Shown here: positions 54,503-62,154 of the stretch, piece after piece
Layout of the letters: every line of letters starts with the position of its first letter
Position numbering within the stretch: the stretch's first letter is position 1
Source: Nitrospira sp.
GTDB taxonomy: Bacteria > Nitrospirota > Nitrospiria > Nitrospirales > Nitrospiraceae
Assembly: GCA_005116745.1 (NCBI GenBank)
Contig: SWDS01000002.1
Span: forward strand, 232,919 to 296,918
Direction: 5' to 3'
Length of the DNA: 64,000 bases
Translations under genes and position numbers: made by a program
The notes under the pieces: model-generated
What the model saw: the letters and a program-made list of their open reading frames with translations, nothing else
Told to the model about the DNA's origin: nothing
Databases searched by the model: none

Positions 54503-54620
54503 CGTTAATGCGACGGAGCTGAGGATCGCTTTATGATGGTGCGATCTCGGCGCCGAACTTCCGCACGTGGCCATTCCACGACCGTCAGAATCCGATCCAA
54601 AACAGAAGTCCACGACTGAC
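54503..54620 (-). repeat. Dispersed repeat family R2, copy 4 (extended)
   Basis: On the minus strand it carries GCGGAAGTTCGGCGCCGAGA, then TCGCACCATCATAAAGCG, ATCCTCAGC and TTAACG. It also contains an outer block GTCAGTCGTGGACTTCTG that recurs at about 57033-57050. It lies 45 bp past the agmatine deiminase gene. Confidence 0.72.
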
Positions 54621-54776
54621 GGGTTTCAGGTACTCGCGCAACAGACCAGACTCGTAGAAAGCCTGAAGCATCCTGTAAATGGACACAGAATATGGCGGGC
54701 CACGGACAGGCGAATCCTTTCCTGTGGGTCATGGCTCTCATTGACTGATATCGCCTACAAGAAGGAGGGGCGCAGT

Positions 54777-55859
54777 ATGATATTCGAACAGCTCAATCCC
54801 AATGCCTGCCGGACCTATCTGATCGGCGACGAGAAGAGTCGAGAGGCCGTCCTCGTCGACCCGGTTCTGGAGCACGTCGAGGACTACCTGAAGACGCTGG
54901 ATCAACGGAAACTCACGCTGACACATGTCATCGATACGCACACCCATGCGGATCATATTTCTGGTGGAGCCGCGCTCAAGGATCAGATTGGCTGTCAATA
55001 TGTCATGCACCAAAAGGCTCCAGCCCGCTGCGTGACCTTTCACCTGACGGACGGATTTGAATGCCACCTCGGCAATATTCCAGTCAAGGTGATGACCACG
55101 CCGGGTCATACGAAAGACAGCCTTGCGCTCGTGTTTGAGGATCGCATTCTGACTGGAGATGTCCTGTTTTTGGACGATGCTGGAGCCGGCCGTACGGATC
55201 TGCCCGGTGGTGATCCAGGCGAACATTGGGACAGCATGCAGCGGGTGCTCGGCCTGCCTGATCACCTCATCGTGTATCCGGCCCACGAGTACCGGGGACG
55301 CCAACCATCGAGTTTAAAAGACCAGAAACTCCACAATCCCAATTTGAAACCTCGCACCAAACAGGAGTACATCGACTACCTCGAAGGGCTCACACTCGGT
55401 CCCGCCGATTGGATGAAGGAGGTGCTGAAGGCCAACTATGCCTGCGCACGTGATCCTAAGGCGGCCTGGATTCCGGTCGATGTGCCTGCCTGCGAGGTCA
55501 AAGGAACGTTGGAAATTGGGGCGAACGATCAGCTGGTCGTCGGAATTCCTGTGGAGGACGTCTCTCGTAAACTCGCTGTAGGAGCCAGCCTGTTCATGCT
55601 CGACGTGCGTGACCGTCACGAGTTGAGCGAGGAACTTGGTCATATCAAAGGGGTGACCAACATCCCGGTCGCCAAGCTTTCACATCGACTGTCTGAGTTG
55701 GAGACCTATCGCGATCGAGAGATTGTCGCAATCTGCAAAGCAGGAGGGCGAGCCCATACCGCCGCGCAGATTCTCATGCAGGCAGGTTTCCCGAAAGTCC
55801 AGGTCATGATGGGCGGGATGCAGGGATGGAAACAGGCGGGGTTTCCGACGGAGAAGTGA
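54777..55859 (+). CDS. Persulfide-dioxygenase-type metallo-beta-lactamase fused to rhodanese
   Basis: A 360-aa protein from ATG 54777, with AAGGAGGGG upstream. The N-terminal two-thirds is an ETHE1-like metallo-beta-lactamase fold with the iron motif THTHADH (H55, H57, D59, H60), TPGHTKDSLAL, LTGDVLF and YPAHEYRG; this group oxidises glutathione persulfide to sulfite. The C-terminal part is a rhodanese domain, LFMLDVRDRHEL, with active Cys320 in VAICKAGGRAHTAA. Fusions of this pair are known in bacteria. The TauE-type gene follows by 73 bp. Confidence 0.88.
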   Translation: MIFEQLNPNACRTYLIGDEKSREAVLVDPVLEHVEDYLKTLDQRKLTLTHVIDTHTHADHISGGAALKDQIGCQYVMHQKAPARCVTFHLTDGFECHLGNIPVKVMTTPGHTKDSLALVFEDRILTGDVLFLDDAGAGRTDLPGGDPGEHWDSMQRVLGLPDHLIVYPAHEYRGRQPSSLKDQKLHNPNLKPRTKQEYIDYLEGLTLGPADWMKEVLKANYACARDPKAAWIPVDVPACEVKGTLEIGANDQLVVGIPVEDVSRKLAVGASLFMLDVRDRHELSEELGHIKGVTNIPVAKLSHRLSELETYRDREIVAICKAGGRAHTAAQILMQAGFPKVQVMMGGMQGWKQAGFPTEK

Positions 55860-55932
55860 AGGGTCGGCGATCGAGAGATTTCTGAAGTGCAGGACGGGCA
55901 ACGGACAAGGGGGCACGGACGACGATGGACCA

Positions 55933-56733
55933 ATGACCATTGACCATGCAGGATTAGCCCTTCTGTCGGGGGGATTGATCGGTCTTGCGTTGGGAGCCAC
56001 TGGCGGGGGAGGTTCCCTCCTGGCAATTCCGCTTCTGGTATACCTGCTCGGCATGAAGGTGCAGCCGGCTACTGTTCTGTCGTTGATGGTGGTTGCGGCT
56101 TCGGCATTGATCGGCGTGTATCAACGAAGAGAGTCCGGTGAGGTGAGGGTGAAGCCCGGATTGATCTTCAGCATCACCGGCGCAACCGGCGCGTGGGTTG
56201 GGGCACTTGGCCATCAGTTCGTGCAGGGGGAAGTGGTGCTCCTGCTATTCAGTGGCGTAATGATTGTGGCGGCTTGGCGGATGTGGCGAAGCAGCGGTCA
56301 AATCGACAGCCAATATACCGGCGAGAGCTGCGCGGAACGATTTCCTCGTTCCTGCTGGATCAAGGTTTCGCTGATCGGTGCTGTGGTCGGTCTGTTGACT
56401 GGATTCTTCGGTGTCGGCGGTGGATTTGTGATTGTGCCGGCGCTGAGCCTGGTGCTCGGGTTTCCCATGAGAATGGCCGTGAGTACCTCTCTGCTGATCA
56501 TTGCGCTCGTCGCCGTGGGAGGCCTCGTCGGTCATCTGCAGACGGGACAGATGGATTGGTTACTCGCCGGTCTCTTGCTGCTGGGCAGCGCGGTGGGTAT
56601 GACCGGGGGATCGTGGATCGTTCGACAGGTCGCGCCGATAACACTGACAAAGAGTTTCGCAGTCTTCGCCATCGGGGTCGCCATCATCATGTTGATTCAC
56701 AACGGCCTGAAACTGTTTGGGGCGAACGTCTGA
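55933..56733 (+). CDS. TauE/SafE-family membrane exporter
   Basis: A 266-aa integral membrane protein with about eight segments in two similar halves, each opened by a Gly-rich loop: LIGLALGATGGGGSLLAIPLL and LTGFFGVGGGFVIVPAL. This is the TauE/SafE (DUF81) pattern of sulfite and organosulfonate exporters. It lies 73 bp downstream of the persulfide dioxygenase/rhodanese gene, whose product would be sulfite, so export of that sulfite is a reasonable inference. The start ATG 55933 lacks a strong RBS. Confidence 0.88.
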   Translation: MTIDHAGLALLSGGLIGLALGATGGGGSLLAIPLLVYLLGMKVQPATVLSLMVVAASALIGVYQRRESGEVRVKPGLIFSITGATGAWVGALGHQFVQGEVVLLLFSGVMIVAAWRMWRSSGQIDSQYTGESCAERFPRSCWIKVSLIGAVVGLLTGFFGVGGGFVIVPALSLVLGFPMRMAVSTSLLIIALVAVGGLVGHLQTGQMDWLLAGLLLLGSAVGMTGGSWIVRQVAPITLTKSFAVFAIGVAIIMLIHNGLKLFGANV

Positions 56734-57364
56734 TCTATCCGTCATAAGCCACGTCTGGCCAGGTGTGAATGGCATCTGGTTCGAGATTCGCAAGCTTGCC
56801 CCCTCGGCTCCATCCGAGTTCGAGACGTACAGGAAGACATGTGGGCAGGTTTTGTGGACACCGAGACGTGTGTTCGGTAACTGTTCAGCGACCCTCCCCC
56901 AGCTGACTCAGACCCACTTCAGCCAAGCGTAGCGCTAAGCGAGCACCATCTCTCATGAACGGCAGCTTTCTGGCACGGAGAGTGCCCTAGCGACTGTCGT
57001 CTACTGGCCGATGGCAGTCTTCGACCCAAAGCAGAAGTCCACGACTGACCGCTATCAGAAGCATAAGAACCCATAGTCAATGGTCGATGGGCCGAACTTA
57101 TTGCATCACCCGCGACTGCGAGCGCAACCGCCCAAAATGCTCCTCCACTGGCGACTTAGGTCCGGATTCACACCGCGACGTTCCGAAATCATACGAGAGA
57201 ATTCTTTCTTCTCCGAAATACCACCATTCCACTGGTCGCCCCTTGCGCTGCCTTTTCCTCCCCTCTACAATACGCCTCCCTGCGAGACCCCTATGCCATT
57301 CTCGATTCGCCCCTTCCCTCTGCTTCCAGTGCGGCACAAGGCAAACACCTATCATGCTGGCTTG
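56734..57364. other. Intergenic region with a partial R2-related repeat
   Basis: About 630 bases. The segment 57005-57050 shares GCAGAAGTCCACGACTGAC with the outer part of R2 copy 4, and 57061-57092 shares an ATAAGAACCC...GGTCGATGGGCC block with 53.2 kb. The frame of the pentapeptide gene is open upstream to 57080, but that extension has no domain. Confidence 0.5.
57005..57050 (-). repeat. Partial R2-related repeat (outer block only)
   Basis: On the minus strand it reads GTCAGTCGTGGACTTCTGCT followed by TTGGGTCG and GGCCA, matching the outer part of copy 4 (54569-54620). The inner AAGTTCGGCGCCGAGA core is missing. Confidence 0.55.
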
Positions 57365-58828
57365 ATGTTTCGCAGAGTTCTAAGTTTTATCCTGATAACC
57401 CTTTGCCTTTCTTTTACTACCTTCCAAGCGAAAGCCCGTGGCGCCGAAACCAATACAACAAACTGTGATACCCAAACCGAAGGCCAATGGGCTTGGGTTG
57501 ATCGTTCAGGGAAGAACAGAACTCATGAGGAGCTTCAAAACATTCTAAAACAACACCAGACTTGGTTTGATACTGCGAAAAAAGAAGGTAAGCAAGCAGA
57601 CCTCAGCGGCACGAAGCTGAAGAGGGCAGATCTGCATTCGGTAAATCTTTCGGAAGCCAACCTTACCGACAGCGATCTGAGCTATACCGATCTCACGCGT
57701 GCCATACTGAACCAAACAAATTTGAGAGGAACAAACTTGCAGTGTGCACGATTGAATGAGACCTATCTTCAGGGCGCCGATCTCACAAATGTGGACCTTT
57801 CTCGCACCATCATCTCATCGAAGTCCAATTTTGCTGGGACCATACTTGTTAGAGCCTCTCTAAAAGGACAAATTCTTCACGACATCAACTTTAGTAGTGC
57901 AGATCTGACGGAGGCAGATTTGAGTGCCACAAATCTAACGAATATGGCATTCACTGACGTAAATTTTCGCGATGCAAATCTAAGAGGCGCTCTTCTCGTT
58001 CATACTAATATGAGTGTGGCACACTTAGAAGGTGCGGACCTCTTCGGAGCAACCTACGAAGTCGACACCCATCCAAAGACGAGTTCCATCGCCTATGCGA
58101 AAAATATTGAGTATATGACCTATGAAAGTGACCCAAGTTCGTTAGCTCACCTTCGGGCCGAGTTCAAGGTCGCCGGATTTCGAGATCAAGAGCGAAAGAT
58201 CACGTTCGCGCTCAAGTCTCGACAGGTAGAAACCTTGTGGGAAACCTGCGAAAACGCCAAAGGCAATTGTTTTGAATACTTCGTGAATCGCTACCTCTTT
58301 GACCTCACATCACAATACGGCATGAACCCCGGACGTGTCTTACTAACCATTCTGACAATTTTTGGGGTCTCAACCGTTCTATATTGGGGGTTGATCCATT
58401 TTTCAAAAGACTCTGGCCTCTCAATCAACGTTCCCCTAGATCACGATCGAACCAACCAACCACTCTGGCTAAAGGCAGACCTCAGCAAGGATGGACAGCT
58501 GATTAGAGAGAGCGGGGTCGAAACCAAGAAGGGGTATAAGGTCCTGCCTCGTCAACTTCACCAATTTAAGAACCTGGCTTATTGTCGGGAATGGATGCGC
58601 CGAGAGCGTGCACTGCTATGGGTTTCTTTTGTCTTTAGCCTGATGAGCACATTCAACATCAAATTCAGAGATGTGGATTTTGGACGCTGGCTCAAGCAAC
58701 TCACGACCAGGGAATACGAGATCAAAGCCGTAGGGTTCGCCAGAACCGTCTCTGGTATCCAGGCTCTTTTGAGTGTGTATTTTATTGCGCTGCTGCTTGT
58801 CACATACTTCGGCAGACCGTTTGAGTAA
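57365..58828 (+). CDS. Membrane-anchored pentapeptide-repeat protein
   Basis: A 487-aa protein. ATG 57365 gives a Sec signal (VLSFILITLCLSFTTFQA, cleaved after AKA). Residues about 75-230 contain some thirty A(D/N)LxX pentapeptides (ADLSG, ADLHS, VNLSE, ANLTD, SDLSY), a quadrilateral beta-helix. After a linker, two hydrophobic segments occur, near residue 330 (VLLTILTIFGVSTVLYWGL) and at the end (ALLSVYFIALLLVTYFG). The repeats would face outside the cytoplasm. Some related proteins carry ion-channel-like tails. Function unknown. Confidence 0.8.
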   Translation: MFRRVLSFILITLCLSFTTFQAKARGAETNTTNCDTQTEGQWAWVDRSGKNRTHEELQNILKQHQTWFDTAKKEGKQADLSGTKLKRADLHSVNLSEANLTDSDLSYTDLTRAILNQTNLRGTNLQCARLNETYLQGADLTNVDLSRTIISSKSNFAGTILVRASLKGQILHDINFSSADLTEADLSATNLTNMAFTDVNFRDANLRGALLVHTNMSVAHLEGADLFGATYEVDTHPKTSSIAYAKNIEYMTYESDPSSLAHLRAEFKVAGFRDQERKITFALKSRQVETLWETCENAKGNCFEYFVNRYLFDLTSQYGMNPGRVLLTILTIFGVSTVLYWGLIHFSKDSGLSINVPLDHDRTNQPLWLKADLSKDGQLIRESGVETKKGYKVLPRQLHQFKNLAYCREWMRRERALLWVSFVFSLMSTFNIKFRDVDFGRWLKQLTTREYEIKAVGFARTVSGIQALLSVYFIALLLVTYFGRPFE

Positions 58829-59141
58829 GCCTATATGCCAGAGACACAGCCTTGGTTCAAAGCATAGACCAAGGGGTCAGACAGCTAAGAATTATCCTTG
58901 ATACCTTCACCGCAGTCGGCAGCTTAATACCGGACCATCAATGCACCAGGGCTGAGGGCCGCTTTATGGCAGTGTGATCTCGGCGCCGAACTTCCGCTCG
59001 TGGCCGATAGCGGCCATCACGGCTGGTCAATCTTGCCGTACCTTCAGCAACGCTACCACGCAGAGCTTTCATGAAACGGCCACGTGAAGAGATATCGTTT
59101 GAGCCGCAAGTTCTTGCAGCATGACTTGCACTGATCCACCT
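58829..59141. other. Intergenic region with R2 copy 5
   Basis: About 310 bases. A 7-bp stem (CCTTGGT and ACCAAGG, about 58853-58877) without a T-run follows the pentapeptide gene and could be a weak terminator. The R2 copy at 58936 is the only other recognisable feature. Confidence 0.5.
58936..59006 (-). repeat. Dispersed repeat family R2, copy 5
   Basis: On the minus strand: GGCCACGAGCGGAAGTTC, GGCGCCGAGATCACAC, TGCCATAAAGCGGCCCTCAG and CCCTG. This copy is close to the apparent consensus. Confidence 0.75.
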
Positions 59142-60113
59142 TTACCATGCATACGCTTCCGGTGCGGCCCCACCCGAGCCTGGAAACATCTCATCCAGCT
59201 GCTTCAAGGTGTCCTGGTCAAGAACAAGACTCAGTGCCCGCATCGCCCCTTCCAGCTGTTCCATGGTGCGTGGCCCAATGATCGGTGCCGTCACTGCCTT
59301 TTGATGCAGCAACCACGCTAAAGCCACATCGGCCGGTCGTTCGCCGATCTTCCCGCACAACACCTCGTAGGCTTCCAATTTTGGACGAGACTTGACCACC
59401 TCTTTTTGTAGGTCCTCGTCGGCTCGACGCCCACTCCCTGCGGATTGCAGGACCCCGGCCAAGAGCCCACGCCCTAGCGGACTCCACGGGATCAGACCAA
59501 TCCCATAGGCTTCACAGGCAGGAATAACTTCCAGCTCGATCGTACGTTCGTTGAGATTATAGAGGCTCTGCTCGGAGACAAGCCCAAAGAAATGGCGGCT
59601 GCGCGCCGCTTCCTGAGCCTGAGCCAAGTGCCACCCGGCAAAGTTGCTGCTGCCCACATAAACCACCTTGCCTTCTCTGACTAACTGCTCCATCGCTTGC
59701 CAAACTTCTTCCCACGGTGTTCCGCGATCGACATGATGCATCTGATACAGATCGATCCAGTCTGTTTGAAGTCGGCGCAGACTCTCTTCACAAGCTTGCT
59801 TGATATGGCGGGCCGAAAGGCGAGACTGGTTGGGCCACTCCCCCATGCGGCCGAATACTTTGGTAGCCAGCACGACCTTCTCCCGACGACCTCCACCCTG
59901 TGCGAACCACCGGCCAACGATCTGCTCGGTCCAGCCTTCACCGAGCTTCCACCCATACACGTTGGCGGTATCGAAAAAGTTGATGCCGAGTTCCAAGGCG
60001 CGATCCATGAGGGCAAAGCTATCCTGTTCGCTGGTCTGCGGCCCAAAATTCATGGTCCCGAGACAGAGCCGACTGACTTTCACGCCCGATCGACCAAGAT
60101 GCCTATATTCCAT
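59142..60113 (-). CDS. Aldo/keto reductase
   Basis: A 323-aa NADPH-dependent oxidoreductase with a TIM barrel. Family signatures include GRSGVKVSRLCLGTMNFG, FFDTANVYG (catalytic Asp and Tyr), VVLATKVFG (Lys), LYQMHHVD (His), VYVGSSNFAGWH and the C-terminal cofactor block APIIGPRTMEQLEG. It belongs to the YajO/voltage-channel-beta-like group. The substrate cannot be deduced. It lies 81 bp after the small exported-protein gene on the same strand. Confidence 0.92.
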   Translation of the reverse strand: MEYRHLGRSGVKVSRLCLGTMNFGPQTSEQDSFALMDRALELGINFFDTANVYGWKLGEGWTEQIVGRWFAQGGGRREKVVLATKVFGRMGEWPNQSRLSARHIKQACEESLRRLQTDWIDLYQMHHVDRGTPWEEVWQAMEQLVREGKVVYVGSSNFAGWHLAQAQEAARSRHFFGLVSEQSLYNLNERTIELEVIPACEAYGIGLIPWSPLGRGLLAGVLQSAGSGRRADEDLQKEVVKSRPKLEAYEVLCGKIGERPADVALAWLLHQKAVTAPIIGPRTMEQLEGAMRALSLVLDQDTLKQLDEMFPGSGGAAPEAYAW

Positions 60114-60194
60114 GGGCCGACTCCTTTATCTCTGGAAAGACCATGAGCAGCGCGTGATCCCACAGGGCAGAGGGTCACCCACTCCCCACTCTAC

Positions 60195-60602
60195 TTAATA
60201 GCCCCGCCCGGTACTCCCACCACGCCCCATCCGATCGAGAGGGAGCGCTTCATAGCGTTGTTTGAGGTCCGGATGTTCGTTGAGGTAGTGCTTGACCGCA
60301 GTGTCGTCGGCAAACACGTCAGGACTCCGCTTGCGATATTCTTCAAGCGTCAGATCGTGCTTCGCCAGGAGCGCCGTGAGCTTGGCATTGATGTCCGCTC
60401 CCATTTGTTGCATGTGTTCCTGTGACGGGCGCTGTCCCTCACCATAACCTGCGCCCCCTTTGAAATAGTTTGTCATCATCTCACCGATCTCAATCCGTGC
60501 ATTGACGAATTTCTCCACTTCAGCCAGCTCAGCGGCACACGCAATTCCCGCAAATAACAATAGGCCCAACGAGACAATGATGGCCCGACACCTAAGATTC
60601 AT
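60195..60602 (-). CDS. Small exported protein of unknown function
   Basis: A 135-aa protein with a Sec signal (AIIVSLGLLLFAGIACAAE, cleaved after CAA). The mature part is helical (VEKFVNARIEIGEMMTNYF) with a Gly-rich turn and ends MGRGGSTGRGY. The layout recalls periplasmic helical proteins of the DUF4168 kind, but no motif fixes it. It precedes the aldo/keto reductase gene. Confidence 0.65.
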   Translation of the reverse strand: MNLRCRAIIVSLGLLLFAGIACAAELAEVEKFVNARIEIGEMMTNYFKGGAGYGEGQRPSQEHMQQMGADINAKLTALLAKHDLTLEEYRKRSPDVFADDTAVKHYLNEHPDLKQRYEALPLDRMGRGGSTGRGY

Positions 60603-60708
60603 GGTCTAGATTCCTTCCCTAGTAGGTTACCCATGACACATCCTCAGACAATACTCTCTTCCAGATCTTGCAATTGTTCAGACGTTGACTGGAATGAGAG
60701 TGAATGCA

Positions 60709-62154
60709 TTATCCTTCATTGTCGCTGTTGTTGTACGCCGAAGGGATGCCGTAGCGTTTGCACTTTTCCCAGAGCGCCTTTCGGGACAGCCCCAAAAGTT
60801 TCGATGCTGTCGTTCGACTCCCATCCACGCGCTCCAACACGGAAACGATATAGTCCTTTTCGAAGCCTTCTCGTGCAGTAGCAAGTGAGGTGAGAGAGAG
60901 ATCTTTCTTCTTTTTTCCTCCGGTCAAGCCCTCGGCACAGAAGCCGCAAGATTCCTGGGGAACACCCCCCAGATATGGGCAGGATTGCAATCCACAGAGG
61001 TCAGCCGGCTGCACTGTCGTTCCGTCCCGTCCAAGCGCCACGGCCCGCTCAACCATATTTTCCAACTCTCGCACATTTCCCGGATAGGAATAGCGGAGCA
61101 ACAATTCATGCGCCTGCTGGGAAAACCCACGCAGTTGTTTGTTCAGTTTCGCCGAGCATGTTTCGAGGACATGCTCGGCGATCACCAGAATATCTTCTTG
61201 CCGTTGTCTGAGCGGCGGAACGATGATCGGCACGACGTTGAGCCGGTAAAAGAGGTCTTCGCGGAACCGCCCCTGCGCCACCTCTTTGCGTAGGTCTTTC
61301 TGTGTGGCGCACACAAGTCGCACATCCGTTTCGATCGGCTCATTGCTCCCCACCCGTTCGAAGGTACGTTCCTGCAGGGCGCGCAACAGTTTCACCTGTA
61401 CTACGGGGGAGATTTCGCCGATTTCGTCAAGGAACAAGGTCCCTCGATTCGCCATTTCGAATCGCCCACGTCGCTGGCGCAACGCGCCCGTAAAGGCCCC
61501 TTTCTCATGGCCGAAGAGTTCCGCTTCCAGCAGCGTCTCCGGCAACGCAGCGCAACTGACTTTGATCAACGGATACCCTTTCCGTGGGCTGTTCTGATGC
61601 AGTGCGTTGGCGACAAGTTCCTTGCCTGTTCCACTCTCCCCCACGATCAGGACGGTGGAATCGGTCTCAGCCACGAGCTTGATCTTGTCCAGTACACCGC
61701 GCATCTGACTGTTCGCCCCTAAAATGCCATTGAAGCAGAACTTGTCCTCGAGCTGATGTTTGAGATCCTGATTCTCCCGACGGAGCGCGATCATGCCACC
61801 GACCCGCTCAACGATCAGCAGTAATTCGTCCATCTGGAATGGCTTCGTGATGTAATCAAATGCCCCCAGCTTCATCGCCTCAACAGCCGTTTCGACGGAT
61901 CCATGTGCGGTAATCATGAGCACCTCGGTCTGGGGCTCCTTACCTTTGGCCGTCTGAAGCACAGTCAACCCATCCACACCCGGCAATCGCAGGTCGGTGA
62001 TCACCACGTCATAGGTCTTCTCTCGTATCGCTTCGAGCCCTTCCGTGCCGGTCGAAGCTGCCTGAACCTCGCAGCCGACAGCCTCCAAAGCATCCATCAT
62101 GGAAAGACGCATCAAGGGCTCATCGTCGACCAGCAGAACAGTCAACCCTTTCAT
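60709..62154 (-). CDS. Sigma-54-dependent response regulator (NtrC family)
   Basis: A 481-aa regulator. Receiver domain at 1-120 with DDE at 10-12 and the phospho-acceptor Asp54 (VVITDLRLPG). AAA+ domain at about 140-375 with GESGTGKELVA (Walker A) and GAFTGA, the loop that contacts sigma-54. A Fis-type HTH closes the protein (ASKLLGLSRKALWEKCKRYGI), preceded by a Cys-rich linker (LQSCPYLGGVPQESCGFCAEG) that is uncommon and may bind metal. The ATG at 62154 overlaps the kinase stop by four bases, so the two are a coupled two-component system. Confidence 0.92.
   Translation of the reverse strand: MKGLTVLLVDDEPLMRLSMMDALEAVGCEVQAASTGTEGLEAIREKTYDVVITDLRLPGVDGLTVLQTAKGKEPQTEVLMITAHGSVETAVEAMKLGAFDYITKPFQMDELLLIVERVGGMIALRRENQDLKHQLEDKFCFNGILGANSQMRGVLDKIKLVAETDSTVLIVGESGTGKELVANALHQNSPRKGYPLIKVSCAALPETLLEAELFGHEKGAFTGALRQRRGRFEMANRGTLFLDEIGEISPVVQVKLLRALQERTFERVGSNEPIETDVRLVCATQKDLRKEVAQGRFREDLFYRLNVVPIIVPPLRQRQEDILVIAEHVLETCSAKLNKQLRGFSQQAHELLLRYSYPGNVRELENMVERAVALGRDGTTVQPADLCGLQSCPYLGGVPQESCGFCAEGLTGGKKKKDLSLTSLATAREGFEKDYIVSVLERVDGSRTTASKLLGLSRKALWEKCKRYGIPSAYNNSDNEG

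Noticed and set aside
54567-54776. N-terminal extension of the persulfide dioxygenase frame
   Set aside because: The extension runs out of R2 copy 4 and has no domain; a strong ribosome-binding site precedes ATG 54777.
58853-58877. Hairpin after the pentapeptide gene considered as a terminator
   Set aside because: The 7-bp stem lacks a T-run on either strand, so it is only mentioned with the intergenic region.
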